Both the position numbers and the translations under genes were made by a program. DNA of 53,131 nt, taken from an uncultured Verrucomicrobiota bacterium (GTDB taxonomy: Bacteria; Verrucomicrobiota; Verrucomicrobiia; Verrucomicrobiales; Verrucomicrobiaceae). This document shows, piece after piece, positions 17,215 to 25,076 of the stretch (position 1 is its first letter; the number at the start of each line of letters is the position of its first letter). Location: the NCBI GenBank assembly GCA_903838675.1, contig CAILZI010000246.1, forward strand, positions 1 to 53,131, given 5' to 3'. Below the pieces are notes generated by a model. That model ran no database searches and was not told the DNA's origin. It worked only from the letters and a program-made list of their open reading frames with translations.

Positions 17215-18536
17215 GCGGCGAGGGGAAGTTCTGAAATCACGAGCGGCACTTTATGCGATCCTGAAGGCGCGGCAATCTTGGAGACGAAGGTGATTTGCAA
17301 ATCGGCCGCGCTGTCCAAAGCAGCCTCAAGCGCACTTTGCACACTTTTTTCAATGCGATTGCGCGATGCTCCGGCATCGGCAACCACGCGGACTTCGAGC
17401 ATGCCGGGCTGCTTTTGCACGACCTGATACTGCGCCAGCCCGGGAACCTCCTCGATGGCGTTGGTGATGACATAAGGCGAAATCAAGGCTCCGCCACGTG
17501 TGCGCAGCATGGCAGCGCTGCGGCCCTCGATGTGCCGGATGCTGCGCGCGCTGCTGCCACAAGGGCAAGGCTCCGGCTCCCAGCGGGCCAGATCTCCCAG
17601 CCCGCGATAACGCAGGATCGGAGTGGCAGTGTTGGTGAGATCGGTGATGACGATGTGGCCCAGGCCGGTGGTGGGCAGTCCGTTTTCATCGACGATTTCA
17701 CAGAGGACGTTGGTCTCGGCGACATGCCAGCGCGAGCTGTGCACGCATTGCCAGGCGACGAGACCTCCTTCGGTGCTGGTGTAGGTTTCGATGAGTCGGG
17801 CATTCGGGAAAACCTGTGCGAGGAGATGTTTCGTATGCGCATCCAGCATCTCGGAGGTGAGATGAATGAGGCGCGTTTTTTTCATCACACGGTTTTGAGC
17901 ACGAAGATCCAGCGCGATGGCGCGCAGAGTCGAAGGATAGGACGAAATGAATTCAGGCGCGATGCTCAGAAGTTCACGCGTGAGCTTGGCAACGGGATCG
18001 TGAACAGAGAAGATGCGCGAACCCGGCACCGTGGTGCGCAGGAGATCGGCCGTGGCGAAGTCGATGCTGTCGGGAGCCATATCGACCAGATAAAGGCCAT
18101 TGCTGAGCGGCTTGCCTTGGCACCAGTCATAGTACAAAGCCGTGTTGCAGGCCATGTAATGCCAGAGGGACTCCTCTGTGCGTGCCATGCTGGCGGGAAT
18201 GCCGGTGGAGCCGGAGGACGCCAGCCAGCGGATGTCAGCGCGGCTGTCTTTGTCGATCAGATCCGCCCGGGCGGCGGTGCGCAGGTCGGCTTTGGTGAGA
18301 ATCGGGAGCTTGGGCAGATCATCCCAGTCATCGAGCATCGCGGGGGTGAAGCCCGCTTCGGCAAACAGCCGCTGGTAGAGCGGGATGTGGGCATGAGCAT
18401 GCTGCACCAGGGAGCGCAGCGAGCGCCACTGGTGCGCCCGGCGCTTCGGCGTGCTCCAGCTGCGTTGTTCAATGACTTGATCAAGCGCAGCGTGGAGATG
18501 CCGACCACGGGTGTGGATCTGCGAGGGAGTGTGCAT
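17211..18536 (-). CDS. PaaK/CapK-like adenylate-forming enzyme
   Basis: 441 residues of the ANL-superfamily branch that includes phenylacetate-CoA ligase and CapK-type enzymes, which activate a carboxylic acid with ATP. Visible motifs are the P-loop SSGSTGIPA near residue 105, ETYTSTEGG for adenine and Mg binding, and RYRGLGDLARWE followed by CPCG, which occurs in PaaK-like proteins. No carrier protein gene lies nearby, so the acyl acceptor is unknown; it may be CoA, an amine or a peptide. I chose the ATG at 18536, because GAGGAGGA (18541-18548) is ideally placed before it; the ATG at 18554, overlapping the previous stop, is an alternative. Confidence 0.8.
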   Translation of the reverse strand: MHTPSQIHTRGRHLHAALDQVIEQRSWSTPKRRAHQWRSLRSLVQHAHAHIPLYQRLFAEAGFTPAMLDDWDDLPKLPILTKADLRTAARADLIDKDSRADIRWLASSGSTGIPASMARTEESLWHYMACNTALYYDWCQGKPLSNGLYLVDMAPDSIDFATADLLRTTVPGSRIFSVHDPVAKLTRELLSIAPEFISSYPSTLRAIALDLRAQNRVMKKTRLIHLTSEMLDAHTKHLLAQVFPNARLIETYTSTEGGLVAWQCVHSSRWHVAETNVLCEIVDENGLPTTGLGHIVITDLTNTATPILRYRGLGDLARWEPEPCPCGSSARSIRHIEGRSAAMLRTRGGALISPYVITNAIEEVPGLAQYQVVQKQPGMLEVRVVADAGASRNRIEKSVQSALEAALDSAADLQITFVSKIAAPSGSHKVPLVISELPLAA

Positions 18537-18540
18537 GCCG

Positions 18541-18548
18541 TCCTCCTC
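18541..18548 (-). promoter_or_regulatory. Strong ribosome-binding site deciding the adenylating-enzyme start
   Basis: GAGGAGGA on the minus strand, four bases before the ATG at 18536 and just inside the gap after the TPR gene stop at 18551. It is the only strong Shine-Dalgarno sequence I see in this operon and favours 18536 over the overlapping ATG at 18554. Confidence 0.75.
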
Positions 18549-18550
18549 AA

Positions 18551-19201
18551 TCAACGCTTGCCGGGAGGAGGCCCTGGTGGGCCGGAACGCGTGATGGCAT
18601 ATCCGTCATGCACCAAGTAGCCCTGCGGATTGATCTGCATGAGCTTTTCAAACACGGGCGCGGCAAGCCGGACCTGCCCCTGATTGATCTGCGACCAGCC
18701 AAACCAGCTCATGCCGATCGGGTCTTCGGGCATCAGCTTGTAGGCGCGCTCAAAGTACACCTCGGCTTTGCGATATTCTTTTTGATTGAAGAGAATCTCA
18801 CCGGCAACGAGCAGCGTCGGGCGATGAAACTGATCGATTTTCAGCACTTCCCGTGCTGCGCGGAGGACGTCCTCGGGCTGGTTCTGTGCCTGATACACAT
18901 TCATCATGCCAAGATGAGGCGTGAGGGCGCGAGGTTCCTGCTTGGCAGCCGTGGTGTAATACTGGATGGCCTTCACGTAGTCTTTGTTGAGGTAGGAGAG
19001 CCAGCCGGCGCGAACCGCCGCAAGGTAAGTCTCACCTCCGGCGTTTTTGAAGGCGAGGACGCTGTCGAGCGCTCCGGCATAATCACTGTTGGATTCAGCG
19101 ACAAGGGATTGCTGCCATGCATCGGAAATGGCATGGAGCTTGTCGGCGGCATTCACAGCAGTGGCGAAGGCAAAGGCGAGGATGAGGATGTGTGTTTTCA
19201 T
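18551..19201 (-). CDS. Secreted TPR protein
   Basis: 216 residues. A clear signal peptide ends VNAADK, so the protein is periplasmic or surface-exposed. The rest is four to five TPR-like helical pairs (AVRAGWLSYLNKDYVKAIQ, PHLGMMNVYQAQNQPEDVL, VAGEILFNQKEYRKAEV, GMSWFGWSQINQGQVRLAA), ending in GPPGPPPGKR. TPRs bind proteins; in this operon the likely partners are the TPR-bearing transporter two genes on or the M23 domain of the upstream transporter. It starts 18 bases after the stop of the transporter-peptidase gene. Confidence 0.78.
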   Translation of the reverse strand: MKTHILILAFAFATAVNAADKLHAISDAWQQSLVAESNSDYAGALDSVLAFKNAGGETYLAAVRAGWLSYLNKDYVKAIQYYTTAAKQEPRALTPHLGMMNVYQAQNQPEDVLRAAREVLKIDQFHRPTLLVAGEILFNQKEYRKAEVYFERAYKLMPEDPIGMSWFGWSQINQGQVRLAAPVFEKLMQINPQGYLVHDGYAITRSGPPGPPPGKR

Positions 19202-19219
19202 GGTTGAGAGGAGAGTGGT

Positions 19220-21499
19220 TTATTCGGCGTCGCCGTTGGGCAGCGTGGGGGTGAAGCTGGTTTGTGTGAAGGTGCTGTCATGGGTTTTGAAATGCGCGGT
19301 GAGGTGGGAAAGACCGCGAATCGGTTCGAGGGAGAATTCGATTTCGTGCGGGAGATCACCCGTGCCATTGGCGATGGTGGTGGCGAGGTGAAGGCGCTGC
19401 GTGGTGGGGTGCAATGTGTGGCGGGTGATGACGCGCTGGGTGGGATAACCCACATAGGGCGCGAAAGCGCCCGCCAATGCCCGACCGTGCTGCTTTGACT
19501 GCAAAGCGACACAATCCTCCCAGTTCATGCCGCTCTGATAAGCGAATGGCACGGTGGGCATGGCGAACGAAAGGAACCGCAGGAGCTGCGAATGACCGCC
19601 GAGGCTGCTCTGCGTGATCTGCAGGGCATGCAGACCGAGCACTGCGGTGAGCGAATCTTTGCCGCTGCGGAAGAGGTAGCGGCCGGATTCATCGAGTGTG
19701 GTGGTGATCGTCTCGAACGAGGTCGTTCCCCCCGTGCAAACACGATAGGTGGCCACTCCGGGCGCAAAATGGGCCAGCGTGCCCAGCACGGTGGTGGAGA
19801 CCGTCGCCGGGGCGATGCGGGCTCCAACTTTGGGCACGCTGGCAAAGTTCCAGCGCACACCATCCGAGGTGCGCGTGAAAAAGTTCGTGAGGCAGAAAGG
19901 CGTGGTAGGTGCGCCAGTCTCGGTGGTGGCTTGATTGTGCAGATGGATGTGCGGCACGGGGCTGCGGCCGGAGTTGCCGCAGTAGCCCAGGAGATCGCCC
20001 GCACCGACACGCTGGCCGGTTTTCACGACGATGCCGTTCTTCATGAAGTGAGCGAGCTTTACGGTGCCGCCGTAATCAAGGCGCAGAATGAGGTGGTTGC
20101 CCCAGTTGCTGGCAAAGTTGCAGCCGCCAGGGGCGTTGTCGGCCACGCCGTCGATGACGCGGATGACTTCGCCAGTGCCAGGAGCGCGCACTTCGAGACC
20201 CTGCGTGTAGTAGCGGCTCAAATCGTCATCCCAGCCGGGTGGGCAGGCGTTGTCGGCAGCATCATGCACTTCAAAATCGAGCGCGTGTTTCCACTCACCG
20301 CGATGGCTGAGCTTGTCGTCAAAACCCTGAGTCACGGTGACTTCGCGTGCGGTGGGCAGCAGAACGTGGGTTTCATTGCGATGAGGAAAACGGGCATTTG
20401 CGAGAGCCAGTGAGGCAGCGGCGGCTTCAGGATTTTCAAAGATGCCCGTGGCAGGCAGCAGCGAACCTGTCCTCTCACGCAGGCGGAGGCAGCAGAGCAT
20501 GCTCCAGATGGTGAGCAGATAAGGCAGCGGCAGGTATTCCCAGCCCGAACCACGCAGAAAGTGCTGCACTGCCGCGACGTGCAATGCGGCGACCGCACCT
20601 GCCACAAAGGCGAGCGCCAGACTGCTCCAGGAAGGCACAAAATAGACCGAGCCCAGCGCCATGCCCGCCAGCAGATAATTATGTCCGGCAAACCAGCCGA
20701 GCCACTGCAATCCGCAGGCTTCGAGCAGCTTCACGATGAGGATTCCACCTGCGTAACCCGCAATGGCATTAATCATGGCGACGCGTGACCAAACGAGGAT
20801 CGCCAGTGTCACGGCGAGACCGGCCCACACGTTTGGCAGAAACAAAATCGTGCCCATGCTGCGCAGAAACGCAGTAACGACGAAAGGCAGGGCAGGCTCC
20901 TCCGGCAGTCCCATGTCGAGCAGCGTTGTGCCAGCCGCCCAGTGCGGGAAAAACGTCAGCAGCGTGCCGAAGGCGACGACAAAGGCGACGCTCAGCGGTG
21001 GCAACCCGGCGCGCAGCGGAAACCAATGCCACAACGCAGCGGACATCAGCAGCGTGTAAACTGTGACGACAGCCAGCATGCCCCAGATCGCAGGAGCGGC
21101 GAGGGAGGAACCCCGTGTGATCCATGCGACGGCGAGAGCACTCAGGAACACATTGTAGAGCAGCGTGCCGTCCTTTCGCATCGCAGCAGGCAGATGCAGG
21201 AGCCTTGATATGAAGCCTCCGAGCAAACAGGCGCTGACGGCGAAGGCAAAATAACGCGGCATGAACAGGAGCGCGGCGCACAACAGCGCACCCGTCTGCC
21301 AGCTGCCGCAGAGGAAGACGGAACTGGCGGCGCGCGCGACTTCCAACAACGGCGTCGTGACAATCTGAAGACGAGGGCGCAACGTCCTGGCAAAGGCTGC
21401 AGCTCTCACCATTCCTCTCTGCAAGAGGGAGGGAGGGTGAGCGGTGGTCTCATCAAGAATGGCCATCACGGGGAGGGTAGATGGGGCTTCCGGGTTCAT
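19220..21499 (-). CDS. Urea-transporter domain fused to an M23 (LytM) peptidase
   Basis: 759 residues. Residues about 60-340 form a ten-helix urea-transporter fold, with the half signatures DGTLLYNVFLSALAVAW and FAGHNYLLAGMALGSVYF and the C-half end EYLPLPYLLTIWSML. Residues about 375-535 form a zinc peptidase of the LytM/M23 type: HALD (His405, Asp408), VRAPGTGEVI, GNHLIL, GDLLGYCGNSG and PHIHLH (His517, His519), so all expected zinc and catalytic His residues are present. The last 220 residues are beta-rich and unrecognised. The peptidase is expected on the outside of the inner membrane, where it could cut peptidoglycan. The ATG at 21499 is first in frame, 12 bases after the decarboxylase stop. 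Confidence 0.8.
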   Translation of the reverse strand: MNPEAPSTLPVMAILDETTAHPPSLLQRGMVRAAAFARTLRPRLQIVTTPLLEVARAASSVFLCGSWQTGALLCAALLFMPRYFAFAVSACLLGGFISRLLHLPAAMRKDGTLLYNVFLSALAVAWITRGSSLAAPAIWGMLAVVTVYTLLMSAALWHWFPLRAGLPPLSVAFVVAFGTLLTFFPHWAAGTTLLDMGLPEEPALPFVVTAFLRSMGTILFLPNVWAGLAVTLAILVWSRVAMINAIAGYAGGILIVKLLEACGLQWLGWFAGHNYLLAGMALGSVYFVPSWSSLALAFVAGAVAALHVAAVQHFLRGSGWEYLPLPYLLTIWSMLCCLRLRERTGSLLPATGIFENPEAAAASLALANARFPHRNETHVLLPTAREVTVTQGFDDKLSHRGEWKHALDFEVHDAADNACPPGWDDDLSRYYTQGLEVRAPGTGEVIRVIDGVADNAPGGCNFASNWGNHLILRLDYGGTVKLAHFMKNGIVVKTGQRVGAGDLLGYCGNSGRSPVPHIHLHNQATTETGAPTTPFCLTNFFTRTSDGVRWNFASVPKVGARIAPATVSTTVLGTLAHFAPGVATYRVCTGGTTSFETITTTLDESGRYLFRSGKDSLTAVLGLHALQITQSSLGGHSQLLRFLSFAMPTVPFAYQSGMNWEDCVALQSKQHGRALAGAFAPYVGYPTQRVITRHTLHPTTQRLHLATTIANGTGDLPHEIEFSLEPIRGLSHLTAHFKTHDSTFTQTSFTPTLPNGDAE

Positions 21500-21511
21500 G
21501 ACAGTGAAGAA

Positions 21512-22951
21512 TTAATGATGCGATGGGGTGAGCAGACGTTCAGGCACGCGTTCAAGGCGCTGCACATAGTCGAGGTCTTCGCGTTCGCGGATGACATCGA
21601 CGCGGCCATCCAGGCCGATCATGACCACCGCCGGACGATAAGTGATGAACTGCATGCTCTGCGTGATGTTGTAGGCACCCACGGGATGCATGACGAGGTG
21701 ATCGCCAGTGGTCATCGCCGGCAGGGATACCTGCTCGCGGATGACGTCGATGTTCATGCACAGGCAGCCATAGAGTTTGATGGGCTGCTGGGCGCTCTCA
21801 CGCTGCGCTTTGGCGGGCTTCACATTGAAGCGATACCAGTTGCCGCTGTAGAGAATGTTGATGCCAGCATCGATGACATAGGCGGCACCCGTCGATTCAG
21901 GAATGTAGGCAGGTGCCTTCGCGGCCTTGCCGGCGAGTGTGATCGGCCCTGACGCATTGGTTTGCTTCACCGCGACAATGCTGGAAATGAGATAGCCGGC
22001 TTCATCGACAAGAGCGCGACCGCTTTCCAAATAGAGACGCGGGCGGCGATCACGTGGCAGTGTGTTCAGCGCACTGGCGATGGCCTCGGCGTATTTTTCG
22101 ATCGGCGGCACCACCTGCTCGGCAGGCTGATACGAGTAATGCAGCGTGCTGAGCGATGGGAAGCCGCCACCGAGGTTCAGGTAGCGTAAAGACCAGCCAT
22201 AACTTTCACGGCAACGTTCCATGAGCGTGATGAGCTTCTCCGCTGCGACTTTGTAGGCGTTGGGCTCGAGGATGTAGGTGCCGATGTGTGTGTGCAGCCC
22301 CTGCAAACGAAGCCGGCCTTTGCTTTCAGAGATGCGCCGGATGGCACGCCAGGCCTCCCCAGTTTCGACACCAAATCCAAACTTGCTCCACACCGGCAGA
22401 ATACCGGCATCAAGCCAGCAGCGGATGGCGATGTCGATGCTGCGGTTCTGTTCCTTCGCAATGGTGTCGAGCAGCAGGAGTTCATCCCAGTTATCGACCT
22501 GGATCATTGCTCCCTCGCTGACGGCGAGTTCGAGACCTGCGCGTGTTTTATGCGGTCCGTTGAAAATGATGTCGCGCCCGGCCACGCCGTTGCGACGGGC
22601 TTTTTCATACTCAAACTCGCTCACCACCTCTGCGATGGAGCCCTCGCTGTGGAAGACGCGGCAGATCGCGTTGAGGTAGTTCGTTTTATAGCTCCAGGCG
22701 AAGCGCGTATTAGGGTAGCGGCTTTCGAAAGCTTCACGCGCACGCTGGATTTTCTCGCGCAGTGTGCGCTCGGAGAAAACAAAGAGCGGCGAGCCGAAGC
22801 GTGCGGCGAGGTCGGCCACGGGCACGCCGTCGATGCGTTCGCAGACGTTGCTGTTGAGGCCATGGGCATGGCGGTTGCGATTGGCGGCGCTGTTCTGGCC
22901 GCTAAGATGACGGGTGATCGTCGGCGGGGAGTAGGGCTGAAGTGTTTGCAT
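21512..22951 (-). CDS. Fold-III PLP-dependent amino-acid decarboxylase (DAP/ornithine decarboxylase type)
   Basis: 479 residues of the alanine-racemase-fold decarboxylases. PLP Lys89 is in SYKTN; His222 in HTHIGTY; the phosphate loop GGGFPS at 261-266; ESGR (309-312) stands for the usual EPGR; the subunit-bridging catalytic Cys398 is in GCLCMNID; and GAYN lies at 425-428. The pattern is closest to diaminopimelate decarboxylase, but the first 40 residues are an unusual extension and the specificity loop cannot be assigned. In this operon it probably supplies an amine or trims an amino acid already attached to something. The open frame continues upstream into the ATP-grasp gene, but the ATG at 22951 gives the sensible start. 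Confidence 0.85.
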   Translation of the reverse strand: MQTLQPYSPPTITRHLSGQNSAANRNRHAHGLNSNVCERIDGVPVADLAARFGSPLFVFSERTLREKIQRAREAFESRYPNTRFAWSYKTNYLNAICRVFHSEGSIAEVVSEFEYEKARRNGVAGRDIIFNGPHKTRAGLELAVSEGAMIQVDNWDELLLLDTIAKEQNRSIDIAIRCWLDAGILPVWSKFGFGVETGEAWRAIRRISESKGRLRLQGLHTHIGTYILEPNAYKVAAEKLITLMERCRESYGWSLRYLNLGGGFPSLSTLHYSYQPAEQVVPPIEKYAEAIASALNTLPRDRRPRLYLESGRALVDEAGYLISSIVAVKQTNASGPITLAGKAAKAPAYIPESTGAAYVIDAGINILYSGNWYRFNVKPAKAQRESAQQPIKLYGCLCMNIDVIREQVSLPAMTTGDHLVMHPVGAYNITQSMQFITYRPAVVMIGLDGRVDVIREREDLDYVQRLERVPERLLTPSHH

Positions 22952-22976
22952 GGGAGGATGCTGTTGAAGTTTAAAA

Positions 22977-24080
22977 TTAAAGACCGTGGGAAGAGGCTGG
23001 ATGTGGGATGATCTCACGCGGCTGGCGGAAGAACTGACCCGTCGTGGTGAGGGCGGCGAGATCGCGAATGTCACCGGTCATGTCGATGGCATGCCGGATG
23101 AAGAACTTGCCGGGGATGGCGTGGCGCAACGGCTCACGTGGCTGCCAGCCCAGGGCGAGTTCGAACGCAGCAGCAGGCAGGTTGCAGTTCAGCGTGGAGG
23201 GGAAATCGCACCATGCCGGGAAGCGTGGATTGATCTCAATGAGGCAGTACTCGCCCTTCGGGCCTTCGGATTTGACGAATTCAAGTTCAAACGGGCCATT
23301 CCAGCGCAGTTCTTCGATGAGTGATTGCGCGATGGCATCCAACTGAGGGTCACGCACGATCATGCCGCCGAATCCTTTGCCGCTGGAGGTGCGCAGCATC
23401 TTGCGGATGGAGCAGGAGCCAAGAATCCGGCCGGTGCCATCGCCGAGACCGACGACATTGTATTCCTCTCCCTGCACATTTTCCTGCACGAGCACCGGCG
23501 CACCCCATTGTTCCAGCATGTGCCAGTAGGCGGCTTCACGTGCGGCAGGTGTGATGGCGTGCCTGGCCTCATAAAAGCGGCCTTTGACGAAGACATTCCC
23601 ACCGAGTGCCGCCGCGGCCTGATGGAGCGAGTTCACGTCGCTCACCGCGATGGTCTGCGGCGTGCGGCAGTGCGTGCGCTCGCACAATTCGGCGAGCTTG
23701 GATTTGTCGCGGCATTTGAAGCTCTCGGCGGTCGGAAGGCAGGCGCGAATGCCACGCTCGCGCAGTTTTTCGGGGGAATCGACCAACGGCCCCATTTCGG
23801 CGTCGAGGCAGGGGATCAAAACATCGAAATGTTCGATCTCCCGAATGGCATCAAGACGCTGCCAGAAGGCTTCCACCCCGGCGCCGGGGTAGGACATGGT
23901 GAAAGCGGCATCCGGTGCGTCTTCTTCGCTGAAAAGACCGCTTTCGAGTGAATCGTAAACAAGACCGATGATGCGCAGTTCAGGATAAATGCGGCGCAGG
24001 CTGCGAATGACGGCTGAACCGGGCTGAGGATTCTCACCGCGATGAAGGCCGGTGACGGCGATGACTGGGGAAGCATTCAT
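22977..24080 (-). CDS. ATP-grasp ligase (carbamoyl-phosphate-synthase-like)
   Basis: 367 residues with the ATP-grasp architecture. A Rossmann-like N-terminal domain begins VIAVTGLHRGENPQPGSAV. The ATP-binding domain follows, with a nucleotide-binding Lys in GGNVFVKGRF, QENVQGEEYNVV, and the metal-binding EINPRFPAW. ATP-grasp enzymes of this kind join a carboxylate to an amine through an acyl phosphate, as in amino-acid or peptide ligation. Next to a PqqD-like protein and an amino-acid decarboxylase, a role in building a small amide or modifying a peptide is likely, but the substrates are unknown. It starts 33 bases after the PqqD-like stop. Confidence 0.83.
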   Translation of the reverse strand: MNASPVIAVTGLHRGENPQPGSAVIRSLRRIYPELRIIGLVYDSLESGLFSEEDAPDAAFTMSYPGAGVEAFWQRLDAIREIEHFDVLIPCLDAEMGPLVDSPEKLRERGIRACLPTAESFKCRDKSKLAELCERTHCRTPQTIAVSDVNSLHQAAAALGGNVFVKGRFYEARHAITPAAREAAYWHMLEQWGAPVLVQENVQGEEYNVVGLGDGTGRILGSCSIRKMLRTSSGKGFGGMIVRDPQLDAIAQSLIEELRWNGPFELEFVKSEGPKGEYCLIEINPRFPAWCDFPSTLNCNLPAAAFELALGWQPREPLRHAIPGKFFIRHAIDMTGDIRDLAALTTTGQFFRQPREIIPHPASSHGL

Positions 24081-24113
24081 GGGAGGATGATGCGTGGTTG
24101 GGTTGGTTGGGGC

Positions 24114-24470
24114 TCAGTTTGATTCCGGGGTCAGGCCGATGTGGACGAGTTCGGCGAGGAAGGATTCCAGATCGCGCTCTGCAGTGCTGCGGGCGACTTC
24201 GAAGCGTGTGGTGAGGCGGTCGAGGATCTGCTGGCGCGCGATGCCCTCGCTCAAAGCCTGCATGACGATGAGCGCCGTCGGGCTGGCGGTGAAGAACTCG
24301 CCACTGGTGGAATCAAAGCCAAAACCGTCGGCCTGCCAGGTGACGGTGTGAAAATGGAAGGAGGACGATTCGGCTCCTGGGATCGCGGCGGGGGCCGTGA
24401 TGCCGGCAGGCTCCAGTTCATGCTGCTGGCCGTGGGGACGAATCAGGGAGGGAAGAGGGGCGAGTTTCAT
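24114..24470 (-). CDS. PqqD-like peptide-binding protein
   Basis: 118 residues, first gene of the seven-gene operon. The C-terminal 85 residues fit the PqqD fold: a short beta region, then ALIVMQALSEGIARQQILDRL and DLESFLAELVHIGL, the helix-turn pattern of this family. PqqD proteins and the related RiPP recognition elements bind the leader of a peptide and present it to modifying enzymes. The N-terminal 35 residues are Pro/Ala/His-rich and unrecognised. A GTG at 24491 would extend it by seven residues. No separate precursor peptide gene was found next to it. Confidence 0.75.
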   Translation of the reverse strand: MKLAPLPSLIRPHGQQHELEPAGITAPAAIPGAESSSFHFHTVTWQADGFGFDSTSGEFFTASPTALIVMQALSEGIARQQILDRLTTRFEVARSTAERDLESFLAELVHIGLTPESN

Positions 24471-24559
24471 GGTGGTGGTTGATTGAATCACACCACATAG
24501 AAACCCGGCGGGTTAACACCACGGCAGGGGCCAAGATGAATATGCGTTTATTTTTGCCG

Positions 24560-24985
24560 TTACCGGGCCGGAATTCGGTCAGGCGGTGCCTTGTTGAAGT
24601 GTCCCTGCTCCGTCGCATTGAGCTTGATCAGCATTTCCTGCGCATGCCGGCGCTGGTCCTGCCAGACATGGTCTGGATCTGTGGGCCAGTTCCAGGTGCT
24701 GCGCTGTGGCTTCTCGAGCACAAACTCGGCGTTGCCTTCAGCGAGGCTCTTGAAGAGCGCCCTGCGGCTGTCTTTATTCTTGAGAGCTTCTCTGAGCAGT
24801 TCGTTATCCTTCACGATGTTTGAATACTTTTCCCGGATCTCCTGCAGCCTTGCCAACTGCTGCTGACTTTCCGCCTCCCTGCGTCCGTTGTAGTAGCGGA
24901 AGCTCGCCCACCACGTCGTGGCGGGCACCAGCAGGGCGATGATCAACATCACCCCCCTGAATAATTTTGAGGATGTCGTTTTCAT
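24560..24985 (-). CDS. Single-pass membrane coiled-coil protein, function unknown
   Basis: 141 residues. One membrane helix lies at about 10-28 (FRGVMLIIALLVPATTWWA), then a charged, probably coiled-coil region (REAESQQQLARLQEIREKYS), then a Trp/Pro-rich tail. The frame is open further upstream, but the ATG at 24985 starts with KTTSSK before the helix. It stands 68 bases before the PqqD-like gene on the same strand and could be its upstream neighbour in one transcript, or separate. Confidence 0.6.
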   Translation of the reverse strand: MKTTSSKLFRGVMLIIALLVPATTWWASFRYYNGRREAESQQQLARLQEIREKYSNIVKDNELLREALKNKDSRRALFKSLAEGNAEFVLEKPQRSTWNWPTDPDHVWQDQRRHAQEMLIKLNATEQGHFNKAPPDRIPAR

Positions 24986-25076
24986 GGGGAAAATGAATTC
25001 CTTTTTTTGCCTCCCGCAAGCCCTCCTTTGGAAGCGGAGTTGACGCCCCGCCACCAAGCGCGTAGCCATCGAACCC

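Noticed and set aside
15703..21499. A real urea uptake system
   Set aside because: No urease, urea carboxylase or nitrogen regulator gene is near, and both transporter-like proteins carry foreign domains; the fold match does not establish urea as the solute.
24502..24516. Short palindrome AACCC-GGCGGGTT upstream of the PqqD-like gene as a terminator
   Set aside because: The stem is only about five pairs with no T-run after it; it could be an operator, but nothing supports that.
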